Part shown: positions 26,144 to 35,296 of the stretch, in pieces
Numbering within the stretch: the stretch's first letter is position 1
Layout of the letters: every line of letters begins with the position of its first letter
Source of the DNA: Coriobacteriia bacterium
Lineage (GTDB): Bacteria > Actinomycetota > Coriobacteriia > Anaerosomatales > JAAXUF01
DNA: 64,000 bases
Direction: 5' to 3'
Assembly (NCBI GenBank): GCA_013334745.1
Contig: JAAXWY010000001.1
Location: 148,355 to 212,354 of the forward strand
Translations under genes and position numbers: made by a program
The notes under the pieces: model-generated
Database searches by the model: none
Told to the model about the DNA's origin: nothing
What the model saw: only the letters and a program-made list of their open reading frames with translations

Positions 26144-27038
26144 GCGCCTGTCAGACGGGCTCTCCAAGAGCCGCGAGCGGCTCGGCGAGCAGCTCAACGT
26201 GCTGCTCAAGCGCGGGCCCGATCTTGACGAGGCGTTCTGGAGCGATCTCGAGGACGCATTGATCGCGGGTGACATCGGCTTCACCGCCACCGACGAAATC
26301 GTCACCCGGCTTCGTCGGGACGCATCCGCGAAGGCCCTGCCGGATGCCGCCGCCGTGATCTCCCTGCTGGCCGAGCAGATTGCAGCCGAGTTCCCCGCCG
26401 ACGCAATCGACTTCCTCGAAACCTCACCGGTCACCATCCTCATGGTGGGCGTCAACGGCACCGGCAAGACCACGACGTGCGGCAAACTCGCGAAGCAAGC
26501 GTCAGACGCCGGCCGACGCGTCATTCTCGGCAGCGCGGACACGTTCCGTGCTGCAGCATCCGAGCAACTCGACGTGTGGGCCGAGCGCGCCAACGTCCCG
26601 GTGGTACGCCGCGACCGCGGTGCCGATCCCGCCGCGGTCGCGTTCGATACGGTCGTGCAAGCCGAGGAGACCGGCGCGGACCTCACGCTCATCGACACCG
26701 CCGGCCGCCTGCACACGTCGGCCGACCTCATGCGCGAGCTCCAGAAGGTCGTACGCGTCACCGAGAACCGCAGCAAGCCGCCGGTGAAGAAGATCCTGGT
26801 GATGGACGCGACAACCGGGCAGAACGGGCTGCAGCAGGCCCGTGAGTTCAACGCAGCACTCGGGCTGGACGCCCTGATCCTCACAAAGCTCGACGGAACC
26901 GCGAAGGGCGGTATTGCCGTCGCTGTCGTCCGTGAGTTGGGCCTTCCGATACTGCGCATCGGCGTAGGGGAGGGCATCGATGACCTGAGGCCGTTCGTCG
27001 CCTCGGAGTATGCACGCGCCCTCGTCGCCGATGTCTGA
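26124..27038 (+). CDS. ftsY: Signal recognition particle receptor FtsY
   Basis: 304-residue SRP receptor GTPase. NG domain only: an N domain (GEQLNVLLKRGPDLDEAFW), then G-domain motifs GVNGTGKTT (109-117), DTFRAAA, DTAGRLHT and TKLDGTAKGG. There is no long acidic A domain, which is normal for Gram-positive and actinobacterial FtsY. It pairs with Ffh to dock ribosomes at the membrane; ffh lies two genes on. ATG 26124 is chosen because GGAGGAGG is directly upstream, inside smc. Confidence 0.96.
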   Translation: MTTPWYRRLSDGLSKSRERLGEQLNVLLKRGPDLDEAFWSDLEDALIAGDIGFTATDEIVTRLRRDASAKALPDAAAVISLLAEQIAAEFPADAIDFLETSPVTILMVGVNGTGKTTTCGKLAKQASDAGRRVILGSADTFRAAASEQLDVWAERANVPVVRRDRGADPAAVAFDTVVQAEETGADLTLIDTAGRLHTSADLMRELQKVVRVTENRSKPPVKKILVMDATTGQNGLQQAREFNAALGLDALILTKLDGTAKGGIAVAVVRELGLPILRIGVGEGIDDLRPFVASEYARALVADV

Positions 27039-27606
27039 CAACGAGCTCTACATCGGCCCCACAGCACTCGAGCCTGGGGCGCCTGAGGGGCCCGGAACAG
27101 GCCACCGGATTGCGCAGTTGCTGGTGATTCCGCTCGCATTGATCCTGGTCGCCGTCATCCTGATCTTCTACGTATTCTTCCAGCGGGGGCGCGTTGTCGG
27201 TCCGTCGATGCTGCCGACTCTGCGCAACGAAGACATGGTTCTCGTCTCAAAGGGCTACGATACGCCGCGTCGTGGCGACATCATCTTCACGTGGGTCGAC
27301 GAGCAGGGTCAGCGCATCGAGGTCGTCAAGCGGGTGATCGCGCTGCCGGGAGACACCATAGAGGTGCGAAACGACGTCGCCTACATCAACGGACAGGCCG
27401 AACCGGCGCGCGGTCAGGTCATCTCGCCTCGGCACTCCGACTCTGTCGACAAGTACACGGTGCCCGCCGATCATCTCTACGTCATGGGCGACAATCGGCT
27501 CGAGTCAGAAGACAGCCGCTACATCGGACCGGTTCCGATCAGCGGCGCCATGGGCAGGGTCGTCGCAATCTACGCGCCCTTCCAGAGGATCAGGCTCGTC
27601 AGGTAG
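27031..27606 (+). CDS. lepB: Signal peptidase I (first copy)
   Basis: 191-residue membrane protease that removes signal peptides from exported proteins. One membrane helix at about 29-50, then the catalytic S59 in GPSMLPTL and K100 in VVKRVIALPGD, plus the late MGDNRLESEDSR box. The ATG overlaps the ftsY stop by 8 bases. A second signal peptidase gene is at 31399-31989, with clearly different sequence; they may differ in substrates. Confidence 0.94.
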   Translation: MSDNELYIGPTALEPGAPEGPGTGHRIAQLLVIPLALILVAVILIFYVFFQRGRVVGPSMLPTLRNEDMVLVSKGYDTPRRGDIIFTWVDEQGQRIEVVKRVIALPGDTIEVRNDVAYINGQAEPARGQVISPRHSDSVDKYTVPADHLYVMGDNRLESEDSRYIGPVPISGAMGRVVAIYAPFQRIRLVR

Positions 27607-27695
27607 CGGTTGACTGCGCATGAGCGCGTTCACTACCGTGTGACTTCACCCCGCTCCCACACGGGCGCGGCTTCTCACCGAAGGGATCCACCCGG

Positions 27696-29036
27696 ATGTT
27701 CCAGAACCTCTCCGAACGGCTTCAGTCGATCTTCTCGGGTATCACTAGCAAGGGCCGCCTGACCGAGGCCGACGTAGATGCCGCTATGCGCGAAATTCGC
27801 ATGGCGCTGCTCGAAGCCGACGTGAACTACAAGGTCGTCAAGGAGTTCGTGGCCAAGGTGCGCGAGCGTGCCGTCGGAGCCGACGTGATGAAGTCGCTCA
27901 CGCCCGGGCAGATGGTCGTCAAAATCGTGGTCGAGGAAATGACCGAACTGCTCGGCGGTACGGCATCCAACCTCGTGCTCTCCGGGCGCATTCCCAACGT
28001 GATCATGCTCGTCGGACTGCAGGGCTCGGGTAAGACGACCGCGACGGCCAAGCTCGCCAACCTCATGCGCAAGCAGGGCAAGCGACCGCTCATGGTCGCG
28101 TGCGACGTGTACCGCCCGGCCGCGATCGACCAGCTTGAGGCACTCGGCAAGGAGCTCGATATCCCCGTGTACCGGGGTGAGAGCAACGACCCGGTCGAGA
28201 TCGCCAAAGCGGGGGTTCGGCACGCTGTCGATACCCTGCGCGACCTCGTCATCGTCGACACCGCGGGGCGTCTGCACGTCGACATCGAGATGATGGATGA
28301 AGCCGCTGCGATCAAGGCGGCGGTGCGTCCCGACCAGATCCTGATGGTCGTCGACGCCATGACCGGTCAGGACGCCGTCAACGTCGCCGCCGCGTTCGCC
28401 GAGAAGGTCGACTTCGATGGCGTCATCATGAGCAAGCTCGACGGCGATGCGCGCGGAGGCGCCGCCTTGTCGATCCGGCAGGTGACCGGCAAGCCCATCA
28501 AGTTCGCTTCACTGGGCGAGAAGGCCGACGCCCTCGAGCAGTTCCACCCCGACCGCATGGCCAAGCGCATCTTGGGAATGGGCGACGTCATCTCGCTCAT
28601 CGAGAAGGCGCAGGAGGCCGGCGCTGCCGAGATGGACGCAGAGGCCGAGGAGCGACTGCGCAAGGCCGAGTTCACGCTTGACGACTTCCTCGGACAGATC
28701 AAGCAGGTCCGCAAGATGGGGGGCCTGGGCTCGATCATGAAGTCGCTGCCCGGGGCAGCGAAGGTCAAGGACCTCGACGGCCAGGTTGACGAGGGTGCGC
28801 TGGACTCCATCGAGGCGATCATCTTCTCGATGACCAAGGCTGAGCGCGCCAAGCCTGCCATCATCAACGGCTCGCGCCGCGAGCGGATCGCCAACGGTGC
28901 TGGCGTGCGCGTCTACGACGTCAACCAGCTGCTCAAGCAGTTCACCGAGATGCGCAAGGTCATGAAGCAATTCCAGGGGATGTCGGGGAAGGGAAAGCGC
29001 CGCATGAAGTTCCCCGGTCTGCCCGGCGGTTTCTAG
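27696..29036 (+). CDS. ffh: Signal recognition particle protein Ffh
   Basis: 446-residue SRP54 homologue that binds signal sequences and 4.5S RNA. N domain, G domain with GLQGSGKTT (107-115), DVYRPAA, DTAGRLHV and SKLDGDARGG, and a methionine-rich M domain from about 330 with SRRERIANGAG (RNA-binding SRxRR-type region) and a basic Met/Gly tail. GAAGGGAT precedes the ATG. No 4.5S RNA gene was recognised in the window. Confidence 0.97.
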   Translation: MFQNLSERLQSIFSGITSKGRLTEADVDAAMREIRMALLEADVNYKVVKEFVAKVRERAVGADVMKSLTPGQMVVKIVVEEMTELLGGTASNLVLSGRIPNVIMLVGLQGSGKTTATAKLANLMRKQGKRPLMVACDVYRPAAIDQLEALGKELDIPVYRGESNDPVEIAKAGVRHAVDTLRDLVIVDTAGRLHVDIEMMDEAAAIKAAVRPDQILMVVDAMTGQDAVNVAAAFAEKVDFDGVIMSKLDGDARGGAALSIRQVTGKPIKFASLGEKADALEQFHPDRMAKRILGMGDVISLIEKAQEAGAAEMDAEAEERLRKAEFTLDDFLGQIKQVRKMGGLGSIMKSLPGAAKVKDLDGQVDEGALDSIEAIIFSMTKAERAKPAIINGSRRERIANGAGVRVYDVNQLLKQFTEMRKVMKQFQGMSGKGKRRMKFPGLPGGF

Positions 29037-29098
29037 GCCGCAGGGCCACCCGTCCGAGACTGACTCGGCGGCGGGCAGAAACGCCCGGCGGCGTGTCT

Positions 29099-29127
29099 TT
29101 GACCGCCTCGGGGTACTGTCGTAGAAT
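29099..29127 (+). promoter_or_regulatory. Promoter of the rpsP operon
   Basis: TTGACC (29099-29104), 17-base spacer, TAGAAT (29122-29127). One of the best promoters in the window, directly after a GC hairpin at 29072-29087 that may end the ffh transcript. Confidence 0.75.
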
Positions 29128-29192
29128 ATGCAACCGCTTTGCTTGCTTGCAGTGCGGCCGAAATGCGGCCGCCTTATCCGGAGGTGAACCTG

Positions 29193-29765
29193 GTGTCAGT
29201 CAAGATCCGTCTCGCGCGCCACGGTGCCAAGAAGGCTCCGTTCTACCGCGTAGTCATCGCCGACGAGCGCTCGCGCCGCGACGGCCGCTTCATCGAGATC
29301 GTCGGTCGCTATAACCCGCGCTCCGAGCCCTCGGTGGTCGAGCTCGAGCTCGAGAAGATCGACGCCTGGATCGCCAAGGGTGCGCAGCCGACTGAGGCCG
29401 CTGCCAAGCTGATCGCCATCGCTCGTGGTGAGAAGGAAGCCCCCGTCGAGGCCGCCAAGGTCTCGAAGAAGGCTGCTCAGAAGGCAATCGACGACGCTGC
29501 TGCCGCCGAGAAGGCCGTTGCAGACGCCGCCGAGGCCAAGAAGGCCGCCGCCGAAGAGGCTGCTGCTGCCAAGGCCGCCGCCGACGAAGCCGCTGCCGAA
29601 GAGGTCGTCGAAGAGGCGCCCGTCGAGGAAGCCGCTGCCGAAGAGGCTGCCGAGGAGGCTGCTCCCGAGGAGCCCGCCGCTGACGAGCCTGCCGCTGAGG
29701 AAGTCGTAGAAGAAGCCGCTCCCGAGGAGGCTGCCGAGGAGGCTGCCCCCGCCGAGGACGAGTAG
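29193..29765 (+). CDS. rpsP: 30S ribosomal protein S16 with long Ala/Glu C-terminal extension
   Basis: 190 residues. Residues 1-81 are a normal S16 ([38 protein letters not shown]). About 109 further residues consist almost only of Ala, Glu, Lys, Val, Asp and Pro, first mixed-charge helix, then strongly acidic. Actinobacterial S16 proteins are known to carry such tails. GTG 29193 is the start: GGAGGTGA (29180-29187) is 5 bases upstream and the S16 family begins exactly here. First gene of rpsP-khpA-rimM-trmD. Confidence 0.95.
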   Translation: MSVKIRLARHGAKKAPFYRVVIADERSRRDGRFIEIVGRYNPRSEPSVVELELEKIDAWIAKGAQPTEAAAKLIAIARGEKEAPVEAAKVSKKAAQKAIDDAAAAEKAVADAAEAKKAAAEEAAAAKAAADEAAAEEVVEEAPVEEAAAEEAAEEAAPEEPAADEPAAEEVVEEAAPEEAAEEAAPAEDE

Positions 29766-29773
29766 GTCTCGCT

Positions 29774-30022
29774 ATGGCAACGACCGCGGAGACCGAAGAG
29801 CTTGTCCGCTACCTCGTCACCTCGCTGGTAGAGTCGCCGGATGCCGTCAGCATCGCTGCGACCGAGGAAGAGGATTCGGTCACGTTCGAGATCACGCTTG
29901 ATCCTGCCGATGTCGGCAAAGTGATCGGCCGTCAGGGTCGCATCATCAAGGCGATCCGCACGTTGGCTCGCGCCGCAGGCAGCACGGCCGGCCGTCAGGT
30001 CGAGGTCGAGATCATCGGCTAG
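29774..30022 (+). CDS. khpA: KH-domain RNA-binding protein KhpA (YlqC)
   Basis: 82 residues with a single KH domain and the GxxG loop in VGKVIGRQGRIIKAIR. KhpA-type proteins bind RNA with KhpB and affect cell division or elongation in Gram-positives. It stands in its usual place between rpsP and rimM; the stop is 2 bases before the rimM ATG. Confidence 0.94.
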   Translation: MATTAETEELVRYLVTSLVESPDAVSIAATEEEDSVTFEITLDPADVGKVIGRQGRIIKAIRTLARAAGSTAGRQVEVEIIG

Positions 30023-30023
30023 C

Positions 30024-30557
30024 ATGATGTCTGCCACGCCGTATGTAGCCATAGGGCGTGTCGTCAAGACGCACGGACTGAAAGGGGAGGTCTCTGTGGC
30101 ACTTGCCACGGACCTCCCCTTTGACGTACTCGTCGGGCTCGAGGTCTGGTTCGTCCCGCCACCCAGCTCGGCGAGGTCGGGACGCATCCGTTCCGTCAGG
30201 CCCGGCCCGAAGGGCCCGCTGATCGCTGTGGACGGCATCTCGAACGTCGATGAAGCGCGCGCGCTGTGCGGCTCCGAGATGCTCGTCGTGCGCGGCGCGG
30301 TTCCGGTCGTCGAGGAGAACCCCGCTGACGATGAGAGTGTCGTCGGAGTGTTGGTCGTCGATGAGGTTCGCGGTGAGATCGGCGTCATCGCCGAGGTGAT
30401 CGTCACAGGCGCCAACGACGTCTGGGTGGTCGACGAGGGGCCGTTCGGCCAGGTCCTGATCCCGGTCATCGACGACGTGGTGCTCGGCATCGACGGGTCC
30501 GGAGACATCCGAGTCAATCTGCTGCCCGGTCTCATCGACGATGGGAGTGACGGATGA
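30024..30557 (+). CDS. rimM: Ribosome maturation factor RimM
   Basis: 177 residues. RimM binds S19 and assists 30S head assembly. The N-terminal GRVVKTHGLKGEV motif and the C-terminal PRC-barrel (DEVRGEIGVIAEVIVTGANDVWVV) are visible. Two tandem ATGs (30024, 30027) are possible starts. The stop overlaps trmD (ATGA). Confidence 0.94.
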   Translation: MMSATPYVAIGRVVKTHGLKGEVSVALATDLPFDVLVGLEVWFVPPPSSARSGRIRSVRPGPKGPLIAVDGISNVDEARALCGSEMLVVRGAVPVVEENPADDESVVGVLVVDEVRGEIGVIAEVIVTGANDVWVVDEGPFGQVLIPVIDDVVLGIDGSGDIRVNLLPGLIDDGSDG

Positions 30558-31288
30558 TCGTCGATGTCATCACCATCTTCCCGGCGATGTTTGACGGCCC
30601 GATGTCCACGTCGATCCTCGGCTCCGCGCGTGAGCGCGGGTTGCTCGAGTTCCGGTCTCACGACCTTCGTGACTGGACCCACGACCGCCATCGGACCACC
30701 GACGACTACCCTTACGGCGGTGGCCCGGGCCTTGTGATGAAGCCAGAGCCCATCTTCGAGTCCGTCGAGGCTGTTCAAGCACTTGAGGATGACCCTGGCC
30801 TCGTGATCTTCTTCACGCCTGCCGGCACAACGCTCACGCAGGAGATCGCGCAGCGTCTCTCTGAAGTCGAGCGCCTCGTCATGGTCTGTGGGCGCTACGA
30901 GGGCTTCGACGAGCGCGTGCTTGAACTGGCCGAGCTCGAGCTCTCAATCGGCGACTACGTGCTGACCGGCGGGGAACTGCCGGCGATGGTCGCCATCGAC
31001 GCGGCGGCGCGGCTGCTGCCAGGGGTTCTCGGCGACGATCAGTCCTCAGCTGACGAGTCGTTCTCCGACGGGCTGCTCGAGTACCCGCAGTACACGCGGC
31101 CGATGGAGTATCGGGGCCTTGAGGTGCCTGAGGTACTGCGCTCGGGCGACCACGGGAAGATTGCAGCCTGGCGCAGAGAGCAGGCCATCCGCAAGACCGC
31201 TGCGACTCGTCCCGACCTTCTGGCGCGCGCTTCGCTCACGGAAGCGGAGCGAGCGCTGGCGGGGCCGGATGAGGACTCGGCGACGTAG
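30554..31288 (+). CDS. trmD: tRNA (guanine37-N1)-methyltransferase TrmD
   Basis: 244-residue SPOUT-family enzyme that methylates G37 of tRNA to keep the reading frame. The VDVITIFPAMFDGP start, YPYGGGPGLVMKPEP, MVCGRYEGFDERV and the trefoil-knot loop LSIGDYVLTGGELPA are all present. Overlaps rimM. Confidence 0.97.
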   Translation: MIVDVITIFPAMFDGPMSTSILGSARERGLLEFRSHDLRDWTHDRHRTTDDYPYGGGPGLVMKPEPIFESVEAVQALEDDPGLVIFFTPAGTTLTQEIAQRLSEVERLVMVCGRYEGFDERVLELAELELSIGDYVLTGGELPAMVAIDAAARLLPGVLGDDQSSADESFSDGLLEYPQYTRPMEYRGLEVPEVLRSGDHGKIAAWRREQAIRKTAATRPDLLARASLTEAERALAGPDEDSAT

Positions 31289-31398
31289 CTGTCGCGTCGT
31301 CGACGCGTGTTCGCTCGCTCGGCGGGTGAGGTTCGCGTATCGTACCCGTAGCATTCCACCGCCCTAGGGGCGCTGCACGTTCGACCCGAAAGGAACTC

Positions 31399-31989
31399 AT
31401 GTCCGACTACGACGAGCGCAACGACAACGACACACCGCAGAAGAGCGAGGAGACATCGCTGGTGCGCTGGCTCATCGAAACCGCGCTGCTCGTGCTACTC
31501 GCCTTCGCGCTGGCTCAGGGCATCAAGGCCTTCGTGGTACAGCCCTTCGTGATTCCGACCGGTTCGATGCAGCCGACGATCGGCCTGCGCAACTACGTGC
31601 TTGCCGAGCGACTGACGTACCGATTCAGTCGCGATCCCGCCTACGGTGAGATCGTCGTGTTCAACAACCCCACCAACGACCCCGCCGCGCCGATCCTCAT
31701 CAAGCGCTGCATCGCCGTGGGAGGACAGACGATCGACCTGAAGGACGGCAAAGTGCTCATCGACGGTGAGCAGATCGAGGAGCCGTACACGCACGGCAAG
31801 CCCACCTATCCGCTCAATCCTGCGATTCAGTACCCGTTCAAGGTGCCTGACGGCCAGTTCTGGATGATGGGCGACAACCGCACCAACAGCGGAGACAGCC
31901 GAGAGTTCGGCCCCGTGGACCGCAGCATGATCATCGGACACGCGGTGTGGACCTACTGGCCTGCCGATAAGTTCGGCGCGCTGCAGTAG
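31399..31989 (+). CDS. lepB: Signal peptidase I (second copy)
   Basis: 196 residues. Hydrophilic N-terminus, one membrane helix at about 21-45, catalytic S56 in IPTGSMQPT and K102 in LIKRCIAVGG, and MGDNRTNSGDSR. Located between trmD and rplS as in Actinobacteria such as Streptomyces, where signal peptidase genes also occupy this position. GAAAGGA precedes the ATG. Distinct from the copy at 27031-27606. Confidence 0.94.
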   Translation: MSDYDERNDNDTPQKSEETSLVRWLIETALLVLLAFALAQGIKAFVVQPFVIPTGSMQPTIGLRNYVLAERLTYRFSRDPAYGEIVVFNNPTNDPAAPILIKRCIAVGGQTIDLKDGKVLIDGEQIEEPYTHGKPTYPLNPAIQYPFKVPDGQFWMMGDNRTNSGDSREFGPVDRSMIIGHAVWTYWPADKFGALQ

Positions 31990-32040
31990 TCTCGATCGGG
32001 CTCCGTCGAGCACCGCGCGCGATGGCGCGGATTCTCGGCA

Positions 32041-32069
32041 TTGCCGCGCCCTGTGCGGTGCTCTATACT
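32041..32069 (+). promoter_or_regulatory. Promoter of rplS
   Basis: TTGCCG (32041-32046), 17-base spacer, TATACT (32064-32069). Confidence 0.7.
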
Positions 32070-32079
32070 ACCCACTCGC

Positions 32080-32097
32080 GCCCACTTCCCAGTGGGC
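32080..32097 (+). promoter_or_regulatory. Hairpin in the rplS leader
   Basis: GCCCACT (32080-32086) and AGTGGGC (32091-32097) form a perfect 7-bp stem with a TCCC loop near the 5' end of the predicted rplS mRNA. L19 leaders with hairpins are known in Firmicutes; homology to them is not shown here. Confidence 0.4.
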
Positions 32098-32139
32098 CTT
32101 AGAAGACCTACACGCTGAAGAACAGGAACCGTAGGAACA

Positions 32140-32484
32140 ATGGATATCATTCGCGCCATCGAGCAGCAGCAGATCCGCGAGGACCTTCCTCAGGTCGCCG
32201 TCGGTGACTCAGTCAAGGTTCACTACAAGATCATCGAGGGTACCCGCGAGCGTACCCAGGTCTTCCAGGGTGTCGTCATCCGCCGTCACGGCGCAGGCAA
32301 CCGTGAGACCTTCACCGTCCGCAAGATCTCGTTCGCGGTCGGCGTCGAGCGGACCTTCCCGGTCCACTCGCCCAAGATCGACAAAATCGAGATCCTGAGC
32401 CACGGCAAGGTCCGCCGCAGCAAGCTGTACTTCCTCCGCGACAAGGTCGGCAAGGCCGCCCGCCTCAAGGAGAAGGGCTACTAG
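32140..32484 (+). CDS. rplS: 50S ribosomal protein L19
   Basis: 114-residue L19 of the 30S-50S interface. [43 protein letters not shown] block and [12 protein letters not shown] are standard. AGGA lies 4 bases before the ATG. It has its own promoter and leader hairpin. Confidence 0.98.
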   Translation: MDIIRAIEQQQIREDLPQVAVGDSVKVHYKIIEGTRERTQVFQGVVIRRHGAGNRETFTVRKISFAVGVERTFPVHSPKIDKIEILSHGKVRRSKLYFLRDKVGKAARLKEKGY

Positions 32485-32583
32485 GCCCCCTTCGCCGTCA
32501 CACCATGACGACGGCAGTCACGCACACTACGGGCGAGGGTCGCGAAAGCGGCGCCTCGCTCGTTGCGTTTCTTAGGGACGCCA

Positions 32584-33363
32584 ATGAGTGAACTCTCCGT
32601 AGCCGAGGTTCGCTTGCTCCTAGCCACCGCGAACGGAGCCGAGTTCGACGCTCTGTGCAAACGCCTCGCAGATGACCCGCGCTCCGGCGTGGTCTCGGCT
32701 CTGGCCGGCGCGCTTCGGCGCCAAGAGGCGATCACCCGTGAAGCGGCGCGTATGGAGGCGCTCTACGCGCTCGAGCACTCGCTTCGCGAGTCAGGGTGCC
32801 GTTTCGTCGCCGGAGTCGACGAGGTCGGCCGAGGCGCCCTTGCAGGCCCACTCACGGTTGGCGCGGTGGTGCTGCACGCGGCGCCGATGGTAGCCGGGCT
32901 CGATGACAGCAAGCGGCTGACGCCCGCGAGACGCGATGAGATCGCCGTGCGAATACATGCCGAGGCGGTCGCGGTCTCGATTGCGCACGTCGAGGCGGCC
33001 GAGATCGATGTGCTCGGCATGACAGCGGCGTTGCGGCTTGCGATGCGTCGTGCGATCGATGGCCTTGCGTGCCTTCCGGACCACGTCATCATCGACGGCC
33101 GTCCCATGGGTGTCGCAGACCCCGAGACCGCCGTCGTGAAGGGCGACTCCAAGGTCGCCGCCATCGCTGCTGCATCCATTGTTGCCAAGGTCGCGCGTGA
33201 CAACCTCATGAGAGAACTCGGTCCGCTCTATCCTGAGTTCGAGTTCGCCGTGAACAAGGGCTACGGCACCGCCGAGCACATGGACGCTGTGCGCCGTCTC
33301 GGACCCACACCGCACCACCGCCGCAGCTTCTCAGGCGGCGGGGGAGATATGACGCTGTTCTAG
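32584..33363 (+). CDS. rnhB: Ribonuclease HII
   Basis: 259 residues. RNase HII nicks RNA embedded in DNA. The acidic active site is readable as D79-E80 in GVDEVGRG, with later aspartates in GLDDSKRLT and IIDGRP. An N-terminal region of about 70 residues (SVAEVRLLL to RMEALYALE) precedes the catalytic domain, as in Firmicutes RnhB. ATG 32584 is supported by AGGG 6 bases upstream; a TTG 21 bases earlier is less likely. Confidence 0.95.
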   Translation: MSELSVAEVRLLLATANGAEFDALCKRLADDPRSGVVSALAGALRRQEAITREAARMEALYALEHSLRESGCRFVAGVDEVGRGALAGPLTVGAVVLHAAPMVAGLDDSKRLTPARRDEIAVRIHAEAVAVSIAHVEAAEIDVLGMTAALRLAMRRAIDGLACLPDHVIIDGRPMGVADPETAVVKGDSKVAAIAAASIVAKVARDNLMRELGPLYPEFEFAVNKGYGTAEHMDAVRRLGPTPHHRRSFSGGGGDMTLF

Positions 33364-33437
33364 CTGTGCAGGGTTGGGTTCTCGTCAGGTTCTGAGAAGG
33401 GGCCCGCGACATGATCGCCTCCAAGGAGGTGGTCGTC

Positions 33438-33806
33438 GTGACACAGCGACGCAGGAAGCTTGGTGAGCGCGGTGAGGATGCCGCGATCGCATATCTGGAG
33501 CGGTGCGGATTCACCGTCGTGGAGCGCAACTGGCGGATTCAGTCGGGCGAAATCGATGTGGTGGCGCTCGAGGACGAGACGCTCGTTCTCTGCGAGGTCA
33601 AGACCCGGCGCACCCCAGCAAAGGGGCTGCCCGAGGAGGCGGTCACGCCGGCTAAGCAGCGCAAGTATGCACGGCTTGCTGCTGCCTACGTGCAGGAGGC
33701 CGGGGTTGAGCCGGTGTCGGTTCGATTCGATGTCATCTCAATTCTCGTGATAGCACCGGACCGGGCTCTCCTGAGACACCACCGCGCCGCGTTTGTGGTG
33801 GAGTAG
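33438..33806 (+). CDS. yraN: UPF0102 (YraN) family endonuclease-like protein
   Basis: 122 residues with the YraN pattern LGERGEDAAIAYLER, SGEIDVVA and CEVKTR, an archaeal Holliday-junction-resolvase-like (PD-ExK) fold. Cellular role is not settled. The GTG at 33438 is chosen because AAGGAGGT (33423-33430) lies 7 bases before it and the family begins here; the in-frame ATG at 33411 would place the ribosome binding site inside the gene. Part of the rnhB-yraN-comM-dprA block. Confidence 0.92.
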   Translation: MTQRRRKLGERGEDAAIAYLERCGFTVVERNWRIQSGEIDVVALEDETLVLCEVKTRRTPAKGLPEEAVTPAKQRKYARLAAAYVQEAGVEPVSVRFDVISILVIAPDRALLRHHRAAFVVE

Positions 33807-33808
33807 AC

Positions 33809-35296
33809 ATGGGCCAGTGCACAGTGCGCACCGCTACGCTTGTGGGCGTCGAGGCGGTTGCCGTCGATGCCGAGGTCGACGTAGGCGCAGGGCTCCCCAC
33901 ATTCGCGATCGTCGGACTTCCGGACCTCGCGGTGCAGGAAGCGCGTGAGCGGGTCCGCTCCGCCATACGCGCAGCTGGCTTTGATGTGCCCAACGCGCGC
34001 GTGGTGATCAACCTCGCACCGGGACCCCTGCGAAAGCATGGGACAGGTTTCGACCTGGCCCTCGCCGTGGGGCTTCTGACCGCAACAGGCCAAATCAGCG
34101 CAGCGATCGCACGAGACTGCGCGGTTGTCGGCGAGCTATCGCTCGACGGTAGCGTGCGAAGCGTTCACGGGATGCTGGCTCATGCCCTCGCTGCACGGTC
34201 GCAGGGCAGGCCGCTTCTCGGCCCTGCGGAGTTCGAGTGGGCACTGGAGCTACCGGGACTCGACTACCGCCCAGTTCACCACATCTCCCAACTCAAGGCA
34301 CCGCTGCGGTCCGTTCCTCCCGCCAAACACCGCCCCGCTGCCACCGTCGGTGACGGTCTCGACTTTGGGGACGTTGCCGGGCATGAGCTCGCCAAGCGCG
34401 CACTGCTTATCGCCGCAGCGGGGGGCCACAACCTGCTCATGGTCGGCCCACCGGGCTCCGGCAAGACCATGCTCGCCCGACGGCTGCCCACCATCCTTCC
34501 GGATCTCGATGAAGATGAGCGTCTGGAAACCGCGCTGATCCATTCAGTAGCCGGTATCGATGACGCTGCTGCATTGGGCGGGCGCAGGCCGTTTCGGGCG
34601 CCGCATCACACGGCATCGATTGCCGGGCTCGTCGGCGGTGGATCGCCGCCCCGTCCAGGTGAGGCGTCGCTGGCCCACAACGGAGTGCTGTTCCTCGATG
34701 AGATGCCCGAGTTCGGTCCCGCGGCACTGCAGGCGCTGCGCCAACCCCTCGAGGACGGCTCCATCACGCTGGTTCGCGCGGAGGGTCGACTCCGCTTTCC
34801 CGCCCGGTTCGCACTGATCGGCGCAGCGAACCCGTGCCCGTGCGGGATGCACGGGGATTCGGTGCGCCGGTGTACGTGCCCGCCGGGGGTCGTCGAGAGA
34901 TACCAGGGACGGATCGGTGGGCCCCTGATGGATCGCATCGATCTGGTGGTGGATGTTGCACGGGTCGACCCGGGCCTGATCATCGCCGGATGTGCCTCAG
35001 AGTCGTCCGCCTTCATGCGGTCGACGGTCGAGGATGCGCGTGTCATGGCGGCGCAGCGCGGCACCGAGGGGACATCAACGCTTTCAGGTGCGGCGTTGCT
35101 GTCCGCGTGTTCCATGGGCCCGGCGTCGGTTGCACTGCTTGAGCACGCCGCGCGGCGCCACCATCTGTCCGGTCGGGGCGTCACCCGACTACTACGCGTC
35201 GCCAGAACCTGCGCCGACCTCGCCGGTGACCAGGTCGTCACGGGCATGCACTTGAGCGAGGCACTCGGATATCGACTGAGAGGTGTCGGCCGATGA
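33809..35296 (+). CDS. comM: YifB/ComM family Mg chelatase-like AAA ATPase
   Basis: 495 residues. N-terminal Lon-like domain (AGLPTFAIVGLPDLAVQEARERVRSA pattern), AAA domain with GPPGSGKT (213-220) and LFLDEMPEF, a CPCG..CTC cysteine set in the ATPase insert, and a C-terminal lid. ComM drives branch migration during natural transformation in species studied. With dprA immediately downstream (ATGA overlap) this suggests DNA uptake or recombination capacity. Confidence 0.94.
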   Translation: MGQCTVRTATLVGVEAVAVDAEVDVGAGLPTFAIVGLPDLAVQEARERVRSAIRAAGFDVPNARVVINLAPGPLRKHGTGFDLALAVGLLTATGQISAAIARDCAVVGELSLDGSVRSVHGMLAHALAARSQGRPLLGPAEFEWALELPGLDYRPVHHISQLKAPLRSVPPAKHRPAATVGDGLDFGDVAGHELAKRALLIAAAGGHNLLMVGPPGSGKTMLARRLPTILPDLDEDERLETALIHSVAGIDDAAALGGRRPFRAPHHTASIAGLVGGGSPPRPGEASLAHNGVLFLDEMPEFGPAALQALRQPLEDGSITLVRAEGRLRFPARFALIGAANPCPCGMHGDSVRRCTCPPGVVERYQGRIGGPLMDRIDLVVDVARVDPGLIIAGCASESSAFMRSTVEDARVMAAQRGTEGTSTLSGAALLSACSMGPASVALLEHAARRHHLSGRGVTRLLRVARTCADLAGDQVVTGMHLSEALGYRLRGVGR

